Assembly (NCBI RefSeq): GCF_008801605.1
Contig: NZ_VZPJ01000003.1
Span: 124,001 to 188,000, forward strand
DNA: 64,000 nucleotides
Reading direction: 5' to 3'
Source of the DNA: Pseudomonas brassicacearum subsp. brassicacearum
GTDB taxonomy: Bacteria > Pseudomonadota > Gammaproteobacteria > Pseudomonadales > Pseudomonadaceae
This document shows positions 53,184 to 61,482 of the stretch, piece by piece. The position numbers were made by a program, and so were the translations under genes. Position 1 is the stretch's first letter. Every line of letters begins with the position of its first letter. The notes under the pieces were generated by a model. The model did not search any database. It was not told where the DNA came from and was given only the letters and a program-made list of their open reading frames with translations.

Positions 53184-54503
53184 ATGGACAACTCCAACGC
53201 CCTGCCCCTTGGGTCGGCTGCCGTGCCCGCCCGTGAAAGAACCACCGCCAGCCGGATCAAATCGATCTTCAGCGGCTCGGTCGGCAACATGGTCGAGTGG
53301 TATGACTGGTACGTCTACGCCGCATTCTCGTTGTACTTCGCCAAAGTCTTCTTCCCCAAGGGCGACACCACCGCCCAATTGCTCAACACCGCCGCGATCT
53401 TCGCCGTGGGCTTCCTGATGCGTCCGATCGGCGGGTGGTTGATGGGCCTGTACGCCGACCGTGCCGGTCGCAAACGTGCGCTGATGGCGTCGGTGTACCT
53501 GATGTGCTTCGGCTCGCTGATCATTGCCCTGAGCCCGAGCTACGAAACCATCGGCGTCGGCGCACCGATCCTGCTGGTCTTTGCCCGCTTGCTCCAAGGC
53601 CTGTCAGTGGGTGGCGAGTACGGCACCTCGGCCACCTACCTGAGCGAGATGGCGACCAAGGAACGTCGCGGCTTCTTCTCCAGCTTCCAGTACGTGACCC
53701 TGATCTCCGGCCAGCTCATCGCCCTGGGCGTGCTGATCGTGCTGCAACAGACCCTCACCACCGAACAGCTGTATGCCTGGGGCTGGCGCGTCCCGTTCGC
53801 CATCGGCGCGCTGTGCGCTGTCGTGGCGCTGTACCTGCGACGCGGCATGGAAGAAACCGAGTCGTTCACCAAAAAGGAAAAAGCCAAGGAAAGCGCGATG
53901 CGCACCTTGATGCGCCATCCCAAGGAACTGATGACCGTGGTCGGCCTGACCATGGGCGGCACCCTGGCGTTCTACACCTACACCACCTATATGCAGAAAT
54001 ACCTGGTGAACACCGTCGGCATGAGTATCTCCGACTCCACCACCATTTCTGCCGCCACATTGTTCCTGTTCATGTGCCTGCAACCGGTGATCGGCGGGCT
54101 GTCGGACAAGATTGGCCGCCGGCCGATCCTGATCGCCTTCGGCATCCTCGGCACGCTGTTCACCGTGCCGATCCTCACCACCTTGCACACCATCCAGACC
54201 TGGTGGGGCGCGTTCTTCCTGATCATGGCTGCGCTGATCATCGTCAGCGGCTACACCTCGATCAACGCCGTGGTGAAAGCCGAGCTGTTCCCCACCGAAA
54301 TCCGTGCCCTGGGCGTCGGCCTGCCGTACGCACTGACCGTGTCGATCTTCGGCGGCACCGCTGAATACATCGCCCTGTGGTTCAAGAGCATCGGCATGGA
54401 AACCGGCTACTACTGGTACGTGACGGCGTGCATCGCCGTGTCGCTGCTGGTGTACATCACCATGAAAGACACCCGCAAGCACTCGCGGATCGTTACCGAC
54501 TGA
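53184..54503 (+). CDS. kgtP: MFS alpha-ketoglutarate-type permease (MHS family)
   Basis: A 439-residue metabolite:H+ symporter with 12 predicted membrane segments. The family motif is NMVEWYDWYVYAAFSLYFAK near residue 35, with the loop motif GWLMGLYADRAGRKRALMAS and the later GGLSDKIGRRPILIAFGILG. MHS permeases include KgtP and the P. aeruginosa alpha-ketoglutarate transporter. Because a MifS/MifR-like pair and a sigma-54 promoter precede it, alpha-ketoglutarate uptake is the best guess, although dicarboxylate or shikimate-type substrates cannot be excluded. ATG 53184 follows GAAGGGAT. A strong terminator closes the unit. Confidence 0.88.
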   Translation: MDNSNALPLGSAAVPARERTTASRIKSIFSGSVGNMVEWYDWYVYAAFSLYFAKVFFPKGDTTAQLLNTAAIFAVGFLMRPIGGWLMGLYADRAGRKRALMASVYLMCFGSLIIALSPSYETIGVGAPILLVFARLLQGLSVGGEYGTSATYLSEMATKERRGFFSSFQYVTLISGQLIALGVLIVLQQTLTTEQLYAWGWRVPFAIGALCAVVALYLRRGMEETESFTKKEKAKESAMRTLMRHPKELMTVVGLTMGGTLAFYTYTTYMQKYLVNTVGMSISDSTTISAATLFLFMCLQPVIGGLSDKIGRRPILIAFGILGTLFTVPILTTLHTIQTWWGAFFLIMAALIIVSGYTSINAVVKAELFPTEIRALGVGLPYALTVSIFGGTAEYIALWFKSIGMETGYYWYVTACIAVSLLVYITMKDTRKHSRIVTD

Positions 54504-54521
54504 CAGCCACGTCGGACAAAC

Positions 54522-54557
54522 AGAAAGGGGCGCACCTGAACAGGTTCGCCCCTTTTC
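54522..54557 (+). terminator. Rho-independent terminator of the permease
   Basis: AGAAAGGGGCGCACCTG (54522-54538), loop AA, CAGGTTCGCCCCTTTTCT (54541-54558), with one mismatch, and T-rich end. Confidence 0.88.
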
Positions 54558-54559
54558 TC

Positions 54560-54805
54560 GTTCCACATATCCAAAGATTTATCTGACATTAATCTCTGGT
54601 TAATGCCTGGCTTCCATCCTCACTCTCAACAGAACGCAGTTCGCAACGCCGATGACGAGCCTCATTGACTGTTTTGCGCTGACGGACAACACATCGATTA
54701 AATCGATTTATTTAAGCACTTTTTTGCGCTTTTTAATCAAATTAACGAGCGTAATATGAACTCCACACCCAAGGCGCTAACGCCAAAACATTCTGGAGCA
54801 CGACC
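54560..54805 (+). promoter_or_regulatory. AT-rich control region of the secreted repeat-protein gene
   Basis: An AT-rich stretch (54685-54760) contains a direct repeat ATCGATTAAATCGAT (54693-54707) that is also nearly palindromic, a possible operator. Downstream, TAATATGAACTCC leads to GGAG before the ATG at 54806. No ORF is visible in the stretch 54558-54805. Confidence 0.45.
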
Positions 54806-55255
54806 ATGAAAACCAAACTGATCATCGCCCTGACCCTGTCCGTACTGGCCGCCAACACCTTCGCTGCCGACGGCTTCGACCGCACCAGCTCGGCCATCGC
54901 CGCCGACGGTTATGACCGTACTAGCGCTGCCACCGTTGCTGCTGATGGCTTCGACCGTACTAACGGCGCCACCGTCGCTGAAGATGGCTTCGACCGTACT
55001 AACGGCGCCACCGTCGCTGAAGATGGCTTCGACCGCACTAACGGCGCCACCGTTGCTGAAGATGGCTTCGACCGCACTAACGGCGCCACCGTCGCTGAAG
55101 ATGGCTTCGACCGCACTGGCGGCGCTACCGTCGCTGAAGATGGCTTCGACCGCACTGGCGGCGCTACCGTCGCTGAAGATGGCTTCGACCGCACTGGCGG
55201 CGCTACCGTCGCTGAAGATGGCTTCGACCGCACTAACACTGCTGCCATCAGCTAA
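54806..55255 (+). CDS. Secreted tandem-repeat protein (ten 13-residue DGFDRT units)
   Basis: A 149-residue protein with a Sec signal peptide MKTKLIIALTLSVLAANTFA, cleaved after Ala20. The mature chain is ten units of about 13 residues with the core DG(F/Y)DRT; the central ones read AEDGFDRTNGATV or AEDGFDRTGGATV. The corresponding 39-base DNA units are almost identical, so the number probably varies by slippage between strains. No Cys or anchor is present, so it should be a soluble periplasmic or released protein. Related short proteins in pseudomonads carry varied, uninformative names. Acidic residues (D, E) with regular spacing suggest metal binding, but this is a guess. A terminator follows directly. 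Confidence 0.85.
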   Translation: MKTKLIIALTLSVLAANTFAADGFDRTSSAIAADGYDRTSAATVAADGFDRTNGATVAEDGFDRTNGATVAEDGFDRTNGATVAEDGFDRTNGATVAEDGFDRTGGATVAEDGFDRTGGATVAEDGFDRTGGATVAEDGFDRTNTAAIS

Positions 55256-55275
55256 TCCGAGAACGACACCCTCAC

Positions 55276-55300
55276 AGCCCGGCTTCGGCCGGGCTTAGTT
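55276..55300 (+). terminator. Terminator of the secreted repeat-protein gene
   Basis: An 8-bp stem AGCCCGGC (55276-55283), loop TTCG, GCCGGGCT (55288-55295), followed by TAGTT. The T run is imperfect. Confidence 0.75.
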
Positions 55301-55376
55301 ATTTATGGGTCACAGGAAAACGGGCAGTCTTAGTCGAGCACAAAGTGAAAATCACTGAAGAACTAATGTGGGAGCG

Positions 55377-55456
55377 AGCCTGCTCGCGATGACATCATCC
55401 GACGCGGCAACGGTTGCGCGTCGTAAACAGCTATCGCGAGCAGGCTCGCTCCCACA
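55377..55456. repeat. REPIN
   Basis: TGTGGGAGCGAGCCTGCTCG and inverted ATCGCGAGCAGGCTCGCTCC about 36 bases apart. Confidence 0.85.
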
Positions 55457-55552
55457 GAGGTATCGGGCGCTCAGGTTTTGCTTGCTCGGCTGGAAATAAC
55501 TCACCAACCCTTGCACTATCCCTTCGTTTTCAAACCATTCAGGACCCGGCCG

Positions 55553-56173
55553 ATGCCCGACGATATCCATTTCTACGAACCCGCCAACGGCCACGGCCTG
55601 CCCCATGACCCGTTCAACGCCATTGTTGGCCCGCGCCCCATCGGCTGGATTTCTTCCCAGGATGCCGAAGGCCGCCTGAACCTGGCACCCTACAGTTTCT
55701 TCAACGCCTTCAACTACATTCCGCCGATCATTGGGTTCTCCAGCGTCGGGCGCAAAGACAGCCTGAACAACATCGAACAGACCGGCGAATTCGCCTGGAA
55801 CCTGGCCACGCGCCCGCTGGCCGAGCAGATGAACCAGAGCTGCGCGATGGTCGCGCCAGAGGTCAATGAGTTCGAACTGGCGGGTTTGACGACAGCGTCG
55901 TCACGGGTAATCCAGGTTCCGCGCGTCGCCGAAAGCCCGGTGTCCTTCGAATGCAAGGTCACGCAGATCATTCAACTGCAGCGGGCGGACAAAGGGCTGG
56001 TGCCAAGCTGGCTGATCCTCGGCGAAGTGGTCGCCGTGCATATCGCCAAGTGGCTGTTGAAGGATGGGGTATACGATACCGCCGCCGCCGAGCCGATCTT
56101 GCGCGGTGGCGGGCCGGCGGATTATTTCCAGTTGGGGCCTGAGGCGTTGTTCAAGATGCATCGCCCTCGATAG
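55553..56173 (+). CDS. Flavin reductase-like (DIM6/NTAB family) protein
   Basis: A 206-residue FMN-binding split-barrel protein of the flavin reductase-like family. Typical segments are PFNAIVGPRPIGWISSQDAE, NLAPYSFFNAFNYIPPIIGF and KDSLNNIEQTGEFAWNLATR, with LGEVVAVHIAKWLLKDGVYD later and a C-terminal RGGGPADYFQ. Such proteins bind FMN; many are stand-alone with unknown partners. ATG 55553 gives the full family N-terminus (MPDDIHFYEPANGHGLPHDP); the longer frame to 55478 is not supported. The following REPIN separates it from a convergent small gene. Confidence 0.85.
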   Translation: MPDDIHFYEPANGHGLPHDPFNAIVGPRPIGWISSQDAEGRLNLAPYSFFNAFNYIPPIIGFSSVGRKDSLNNIEQTGEFAWNLATRPLAEQMNQSCAMVAPEVNEFELAGLTTASSRVIQVPRVAESPVSFECKVTQIIQLQRADKGLVPSWLILGEVVAVHIAKWLLKDGVYDTAAAEPILRGGGPADYFQLGPEALFKMHRPR

Positions 56174-56183
56174 AAGGCTGCAC

Positions 56184-56272
56184 TGTGAGAGCAAGGCTTG
56201 CCCGCGATGCAGGCCCCTCGGTTCCCAAGACCGACCGCGTTGCCTTCATCGCGGGCAAGCCTTGCTCCCACA
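56184..56272. repeat. REPIN of the REP variant found in the 16264 array
   Basis: TGTGAGAGCAAGGCTTGCCC and inverted GCGGGCAAGCCTTGCTCCCA. The GCAAGGCTTGCCCGCGATG arm is the same subtype as the units at 16264-16980. Confidence 0.8.
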
Positions 56273-56275
56273 GCG

Positions 56276-56557
56276 TTAATCTCGTGGGTTCCAGAGCAAC
56301 CCGCCCTCGTCGTCGACGCCCTTGAGGTGGGTCAGTTGCAGGGCTGCCGCTTCATCGGCTTTGACGGCGGTCTCGAAGGTCTGCTCTTCAAGGATCTTGT
56401 TGAAACGCGGCGCACCTGAGCCGCCGATGGCCTTGGTGGCGATGGCGGCATGGTAGCCGCCGCCTTCCTTGGGAACGACGGCGGAAACAGCTTCAAAGGT
56501 TTCAAAGGCTTTGCGTGCCATGTCTTGTGCATCCTGGCGGTGGAAAATGACGCTCAT
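56276..56557 (-). CDS. Hypothetical protein (93 aa)
   Basis: A soluble protein beginning MSVIFHRQDAQDMARKAFET, with a GGGYHAAIATKAIGGSGAPR segment and an AVKADEAAALQLTHLKGVDD end. No membrane segment, signal or recognised domain. GAAGG lies just upstream of ATG 56557. It follows the monooxygenase-like gene on the same strand by 7 bases, so the two are probably cotranscribed. Function unknown. Confidence 0.65.
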   Translation of the reverse strand: MSVIFHRQDAQDMARKAFETFEAVSAVVPKEGGGYHAAIATKAIGGSGAPRFNKILEEQTFETAVKADEAAALQLTHLKGVDDEGGLLWNPRD

Positions 56558-56564
56558 TAAACCT

Positions 56565-56918
56565 TCAACCGGCCAGTTTGTGTACCTGCGCCCGGCACCC
56601 TTCGGTCGCCTGGGCGGCGGAGACTTCCCTGAAGGTATGAAAATCCAGGCTGCTCACCACCAGGTCCTGCACCAGCTCGGCGAAAATCGCCATGGCCGGT
56701 GAATTGAAGTAGGCATCCATCGACGGCTGATTGACCCAGAGCCCGGACACCAGCCACAAATCAGCGTCGCATTGCGATTGCTGCAAGGCAAAGTGCAAGC
56801 AACCGGGAGCCAGGCGCGAGGGCGCGATCAGCGTACTCAGGCGCGCCCCCAGTTGCCTGGAGCAACCGGCACGGGCCCGGACGAAAGCCATGTGGCTGAC
56901 GGGGATCTGTGTAGTCAT
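56565..56918 (-). CDS. Antibiotic biosynthesis monooxygenase (ABM)-like protein
   Basis: A 117-residue protein of the dimeric alpha/beta-barrel ABM type: MTTQIPVSHMAFVRARAGCS, then a LAPGCLHFALQQSQCDADLW segment and VNQPSMDAYFNSPAMAIFAE, with DLVVSSLDFHTF near the end. ABM-fold proteins range from small oxygenases to heme- or quinone-related enzymes, and many have no known role. ATG 56918 is used; the frame from 56975 would add 19 residues. It is divergent from the AraC regulator gene. Confidence 0.72.
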   Translation of the reverse strand: MTTQIPVSHMAFVRARAGCSRQLGARLSTLIAPSRLAPGCLHFALQQSQCDADLWLVSGLWVNQPSMDAYFNSPAMAIFAELVQDLVVSSLDFHTFREVSAAQATEGCRAQVHKLAG

Positions 56919-57246
56919 GTTCAACCCTCCCAGGTAATCCGTTGTGCAGCCGGGGACAGGCTGCGACAGGATCAAAGGTTAAGCGCCACGACGCCAGTTT
57001 CGTTAGTCGATTCCTGCCGACCCATTGCACAATCCTGCGCATCGGTATCACAAAATTTGCCATCGATCCGGTCGAAACCAGGGAAGTTGAAACAAAAGGT
57101 TTCAAGCAAGTTTCCACAGCATTGCAGCGTCATGGCCCCTTGCGCCGTGCAGGATCAGGCAAGCTTTCAACAGGATGTTGCTACCGCTGCGCCTTGCACA
57201 AACATAAGCTTTTGTTCATCGCTCCCTATCGCCTGAGGATCCCGGC
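56919..57246. promoter_or_regulatory. Divergent control region between the ABM-like and AraC genes
   Basis: A 7-bp inverted repeat TTGAAAC (57087-57093) and GTTTCAA (57099-57105) with a 5-base spacer AAAAG is a candidate operator. It resembles PsrA-type half sites (GAAAC/GTTTC), but the spacing is longer than the 2-4 bases reported for that regulator. The rest of the ~328 bases holds nothing I can name. Confidence 0.4.
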
Positions 57247-58176
57247 ATGTCGCCACTCGACCACGCCCACGTCCCGCTGGACACGCACTTGGAACAACAG
57301 CGCGCCGAATTGGCGTCGATCATCGACCGCAACACCAGCGAAGACGGCAGCTATGCCACGGCCATCGGCTCGCTGAACCTGTCGCGCCACAGCAAGCCTC
57401 AAAAGTTCGCTCCGGTGCTGGCCCAACCGGCGCTGTGCATCATGGCCCAGGGCAGCAAACAGGTGCGCCTGGCGGATGAGCTCTTCAACTATGACCCGCT
57501 CCATTACCTGGTGGTCTCGGTGTCGATGCCGTTGAGTGGTTGCATCGCGGACGTTTCGCCGCAAGAGCCGATCCTCGCCCTGCGCCTGGACATCGACCCG
57601 GCGGAAATTACCGCACTGATCGCCGACGCAGGCCCCCTGGGTGTTCCGACCCGCCCCGCCGGACGGGGGCTGTATGTCGAACGCCTGGACACGCCGACGC
57701 TCGACGCCGTGCTGCGCCTGGCGCGGTTGCTCGATACACCGAAAGACATCGCCATGCTCGCGCCGCTGGTGCGCCGGGAAATCCTCTATCGCCTGCTGCG
57801 CAGTCCCCAGGGTTATCGGTTGTACGAAATCGCCATCGCCAACAGCCAGAGCCATCGCATCAGCCAGGCGATCAAGTGGCTCAACGGCCATTTCGAACAG
57901 CCGCTGCGCATCGATGACCTGGCCCGGGAAGTGAACCTCAGCGTCTCGACCCTGCATCACCGCTTCAAGGCCATGACTGCCATGAGCCCGCTGCAATACC
58001 AGAAGCAACTGCGCCTGCAGGAAGCCCGCAGGCTGATGCTCGCCGAAGGGCTGGAAGCCTCGGCGGCGGGGTATCGGGTGGGTTATGAAAGCCCTTCGCA
58101 GTTCAGCCGCGAGTACAGCCGGTTGTTCGGCGCGCCGCCGTTGCGGGATCTGGCGCGGTTGCGGATGACTGTTTGA
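57247..58176 (+). CDS. AraC-family transcriptional regulator
   Basis: A 309-residue regulator. The N-terminal AraC_N-type ligand domain runs to about residue 190 (ALCIMAQGSKQVRLADELFN, HYLVVSVSMPLSGCIADVSP). The C-terminal HTH_18 DNA-binding domain has two helix-turn-helix elements (RIDDLAREVNLSVSTLHHRF and AAGYRVGYESPSQFSREYSR). It is divergent from the ABM-like gene and could control it or the small operon, but this is not shown. A REP pair follows. Confidence 0.92.
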   Translation: MSPLDHAHVPLDTHLEQQRAELASIIDRNTSEDGSYATAIGSLNLSRHSKPQKFAPVLAQPALCIMAQGSKQVRLADELFNYDPLHYLVVSVSMPLSGCIADVSPQEPILALRLDIDPAEITALIADAGPLGVPTRPAGRGLYVERLDTPTLDAVLRLARLLDTPKDIAMLAPLVRREILYRLLRSPQGYRLYEIAIANSQSHRISQAIKWLNGHFEQPLRIDDLAREVNLSVSTLHHRFKAMTAMSPLQYQKQLRLQEARRLMLAEGLEASAAGYRVGYESPSQFSREYSRLFGAPPLRDLARLRMTV

Positions 58177-58206
58177 CCTGGGGTTTGTGTTGACTGGGCC
58201 GGCCCC

Positions 58207-58280
58207 ATCGCGAGCAAGCTCGCTCCCACAGGGGTTCGCTGTTCACAACAATCAACTGTGGGAGCGAGCTTGCTCGCGAT
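58207..58280. repeat. REP pair
   Basis: ATCGCGAGCAAGCTCGCTCC and TGTGGGAGCGAGCTTGCTCG, about 25 bases apart, between convergent AraC and ABC ATPase genes. Confidence 0.85.
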
Positions 58281-58311
58281 GAGGCCAGTAAAAGCACCTC
58301 ATTTCTTGAAC

Positions 58312-59367
58312 TCAGGCACCGAGCAACCGACACGCCTGCGCCGGTATGGTCACCGACACCGCATGCCCAATGCCCAGGTCCATGCCCTGGCAAGGCGTGT
58401 TCAGCGCCGTGAACGAGATCCCGGAACACTCCACCGTGGTCTCGACGGTCGCGCCAATGTCCCGCACGAACGTCACCTTGCCCAGCAACCGGTTACCCGC
58501 CGAGGCCTGGGGCGAGGACAGTTGCAGGTCTTCGGGGCGCACCAGCAACTTGATCTTCTCGCCAGCGATGACGCTATGGCTGGCCGGCACGTCCAGCGTG
58601 TCCCCGCCCGGCAGCCCGACCCGTCCGTTGCCCAGGGTGGTCGCCGGAAAAATGTTGCCTGAGCCGATGAAGTCGGCGACGAACTCATTGGCGGGGTGCC
58701 GGTAGATCTCGATCGGCGTACCGACCTGTTGCACCCGATGCTCCCCCAGCACCACGACGATGTCAGCCATCGTCATGGCTTCGCGCTGATCGTGGGTCAC
58801 CAAAATGGTAGTGATGTTCAACCGCTGTTGCAGTTGGCGGATTTCCACTTGCATCGACTCGCGCAACTTCGCGTCCAGAGCCGACAGCGGTTCGTCCAGC
58901 AGGAGGATTTTCGGCCGGGCGGCAATGGCCCGGGCAATCGCCACGCGCTGGCGCTGGCCGCCGGACAGTTTCGCCACGGGCCGGTCGATCATCGCCTGGA
59001 GCTGGATCAGTTCCAGCAACTCCACCACCCGCGCCTGTTGCTCGACCTTGCCCACGCCCCGCAGCTTCAGCGGATAGGCGATGTTCTCGCCGACGGTCAT
59101 GTGGGGAAACAGGGCCAGCGATTGAAACACCATGCCGAAGTTGCGCAGGTGCGCCGGGGTGTGGCCGATGTCTTGGCCATCCAGGCGGATTTCGCCGCCG
59201 CTGAGGCTTTCCAGGCCGGCGATCATGCGTAGCAAGGTGGTCTTGCCACAGCCCGAAGGCCCGAGGAAACACACCAGTTTGCCCTCGGGCAAATGCAGGT
59301 TCACGTCCGTGACCGCGCAGGCCGAGCCGTAATGCTTCTCGACGTTTTCCAGTATCAGTCCAGTCAT
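58312..59367 (-). CDS. ABC transporter ATP-binding protein (PotA-like)
   Basis: A 351-residue ATPase of the spermidine/putrescine/Fe3+ importer type. Walker A is GPSGCGKT (36-43), the Q-loop GMVFQSLALFPHMTV, the signature LSGGQRQRVAIARAIAARPK, Walker B ILLLDEPLSALDAKL, the H-loop ILVTHDQREAMTMAD, and a C-terminal TOBE domain follows. GAGGTG precedes ATG 59367. It is the last gene of the transporter operon, 15 bases after the permease. The substrate is not determined. Confidence 0.93.
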   Translation of the reverse strand: MTGLILENVEKHYGSACAVTDVNLHLPEGKLVCFLGPSGCGKTTLLRMIAGLESLSGGEIRLDGQDIGHTPAHLRNFGMVFQSLALFPHMTVGENIAYPLKLRGVGKVEQQARVVELLELIQLQAMIDRPVAKLSGGQRQRVAIARAIAARPKILLLDEPLSALDAKLRESMQVEIRQLQQRLNITTILVTHDQREAMTMADIVVVLGEHRVQQVGTPIEIYRHPANEFVADFIGSGNIFPATTLGNGRVGLPGGDTLDVPASHSVIAGEKIKLLVRPEDLQLSSPQASAGNRLLGKVTFVRDIGATVETTVECSGISFTALNTPCQGMDLGIGHAVSVTIPAQACRLLGA

Positions 59368-59382
59368 GTCTTCACCTCGAAA

Positions 59383-60231
59383 TCAAAAGGAAACGCCGCC
59401 CTCGCCCACCAGCTTCTCCAACGCCCAGATCAACACGAAATCGATCAGCACGATGAGCACGGCAAACGAGAAAACGGTGGGGTCCAGCGACGACACGGTG
59501 CGGCTGTACATCCAGATCGGCACGGTCATGACATCGATGGTGTAGAGGAAATAGGTCACGGTGAATTCGTTGAACGAGACAATGAACGCCAGCAGCATCC
59601 CGGCGAGAATCCCCGACTTCATCAACGGCACCACCACATCGACGATGGCCCGCCGTGGTGTCGCCCCGAGCATTCGCGCGGCTTCTTCGACTTCACTGCC
59701 GATACCGAGCATGGCGGCGGTGCAGTTTTTCACCACGAACGGCAAGGCGAGGATCACGTGGGCAATGACCAGTCGCGAGGTGGTCATCTGGAATGGCAGG
59801 CTGTCGAACACCAGCAGCAGCGCCAACCCCAGCACCACCATGGGAAACACCAGCGGCAGCGACATCAGTTGCAACGCCACGGCCTTGCCACGGAACTCGC
59901 AACGGGTCAGCGCGTAGGCCGCCGGCACCGCGATCAGCGTAGCGAAAATCATCGTCAGGCAGGCCACCAACAAACTGGTGCCCATGGCCTGGCCCAGGCT
60001 CAGCACGTCGCTGGCATCCGGCGATACGAAGGTGTGCCACGCCGCCCGATACCATTGCAGGCTGTAGCTGCTCGGCGGAAAGTCCAGGTTCGCCGCGCCG
60101 CTGAAGGACATGACGATCATGGTCAGGATCGGCAGCACCGCCAGCAACAGGATGAAACCCGACAGCAGCCCCACTGCGCGCCCGGTTTCACCGGGCAACA
60201 GCGACTGGCGTTTTTTGCTCAACGCGGTCAT
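59383..60231 (-). CDS. ABC transporter permease (PotC-like)
   Basis: A 282-residue inner-membrane permease with about six transmembrane segments (LLSGFILLLAVLPILTMIVM first). The EAA-type cytoplasmic loop is visible as EEAARMLGATPRRAIVDVVV PLMK in outline, the site of contact with the ATPase. The start overlaps the previous permease gene by 4 bases (ATGA). With the other permease it would form the PotB/PotC-type heterodimer. Confidence 0.92.
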   Translation of the reverse strand: MTALSKKRQSLLPGETGRAVGLLSGFILLLAVLPILTMIVMSFSGAANLDFPPSSYSLQWYRAAWHTFVSPDASDVLSLGQAMGTSLLVACLTMIFATLIAVPAAYALTRCEFRGKAVALQLMSLPLVFPMVVLGLALLLVFDSLPFQMTTSRLVIAHVILALPFVVKNCTAAMLGIGSEVEEAARMLGATPRRAIVDVVVPLMKSGILAGMLLAFIVSFNEFTVTYFLYTIDVMTVPIWMYSRTVSSLDPTVFSFAVLIVLIDFVLIWALEKLVGEGGVSF

Positions 60232-61136
60232 TGAGAAGCCTCCAGCATCCGTCGACGACGGCCGGTGAAATATTCGGACAGGGTCATGATCATCAGCGTG
60301 GTGACAATCAGCACCACCCCTGCAGCGGACGCGGCGGGCCAGTTCATCAACGGGGCAATCTGGTCGTGGACCATCACCGCCAACATCGGCACCCGCCGCC
60401 CACCCAACAGCAGCGGCACGACAAAGCTGCTGGCGTTGTAGGCAAACACCAGCGTCGCGCCGGTAATGATCCCTGGCAGGCTCATGGGCAGCACCACTTG
60501 GCGAAACACCTGGAAGCGGCTCGCGCCGAGGGTGGCGGCGGCCTCTTCATAACTGCGGGCAACGCCACGCATGGCGCTGGCGATGGGCAGCACGGCCAGC
60601 GGGAAGGCCGTCTGGACCAGGCCCATCAACACACCATTCTGGTTGTACAGCAGCATGATCGGCCGCTTGATAAGGCCCAGGCCCATGAGCGCCTGATTGA
60701 GCATGCCGGCAGGGCCGAGGATCACCAGCCAGCCATAGCTTTGCAGCAGCAGGTTGACCAACAGCGGTAACAGCACCGCCGCCAGGAACACCCGCCGCAA
60801 CAACGGCGAGGCCAGGCGCGACATGGTGTAGGCCACAGGGATCGCCAGCAGCACGGCGATCACCGCACTGATCAACGCAAGGCGCAAGGTCAGCAGCAGG
60901 GACTTGAGGTAATAAGGCTCCAGCAACTGCCCGTAGCTGGCGAGGCTGAACCCACTCCACTCCGCACCCTTGGTGCCGACGCTCATGCGCAGCACCAACA
61001 GGCTGGCAGCGATCAGCACGCCGAGAAACAACATCGACGGCGACAGGAACAGCCAGGCTCGGCGGGTGGGGGAAATCTCCCGGGGTGGACGCATGGGCGC
61101 GACACTCTGGTGATGGGTTAACGGTAGGTGTTCCAT
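60228..61136 (-). CDS. ABC transporter permease (PotB-like)
   Basis: A 302-residue permease with six membrane segments (LFLSPSMLFLGVLIAASLLV first) and an EAA loop (YEEAAATLGASRFQVFRQVV). It is followed by the second permease in an ATGA overlap. An alternative start at 61094 would drop 14 residues. The gap to the binding-protein gene contains two REPINs. Confidence 0.9.
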   Translation of the reverse strand: MEHLPLTHHQSVAPMRPPREISPTRRAWLFLSPSMLFLGVLIAASLLVLRMSVGTKGAEWSGFSLASYGQLLEPYYLKSLLLTLRLALISAVIAVLLAIPVAYTMSRLASPLLRRVFLAAVLLPLLVNLLLQSYGWLVILGPAGMLNQALMGLGLIKRPIMLLYNQNGVLMGLVQTAFPLAVLPIASAMRGVARSYEEAAATLGASRFQVFRQVVLPMSLPGIITGATLVFAYNASSFVVPLLLGGRRVPMLAVMVHDQIAPLMNWPAASAAGVVLIVTTLMIMTLSEYFTGRRRRMLEASQ

Positions 61137-61197
61137 GGCAAGATCTCGTCAGTGGAAAACGACAGAACAAACACAATCTCAAAACAACCCAATCCCC

Positions 61198-61423
61198 TGT
61201 GGGAGCGAGCCTGCTCGCGAAGGCGACAGCACAGTCAGCATCTCCATCAACTGAACCACCGCTATCGCGAGCAAGCTCGCTCCCACACTGGTTCTCGGCT
61301 GGGCCGCAAGACCAATGCACACCCCAATGCCCCTGTGGGAGCGAGCTTGCTCGCGATGGCGACGGCACAGTCAGCATCTCCAGCAACTGACTCACCGCTA
61401 TCGCGAGCAAGCCCGCTCCCACA
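61198..61423. repeat. Two tandem REPIN copies inside the transporter operon
   Basis: REPINs at 61198-61287 and 61334-61423 are offset by 136 bases and share the inner sequence CACAGTCAGCATCTCCA and the downstream CACTGGTTCTCGG. One arm of the second copy has GCCCGCTCCC instead of GCTCGCTCCC. They occupy most of the 346-base gap 61137-61482; nothing else is visible in it. Confidence 0.88.
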
Positions 61424-61482
61424 CTGGTTCTCGGGCGGTCACAGAGGCCGCATTGCTGGGCAGCCGGTGTCTGGCATGCGTT

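Noticed and set aside
54910..55248. A minus-strand frame made of repeated VRSKPSSATVAP units
   Set aside because: It is the antisense reading of the 39-base repeats of the secreted protein gene.
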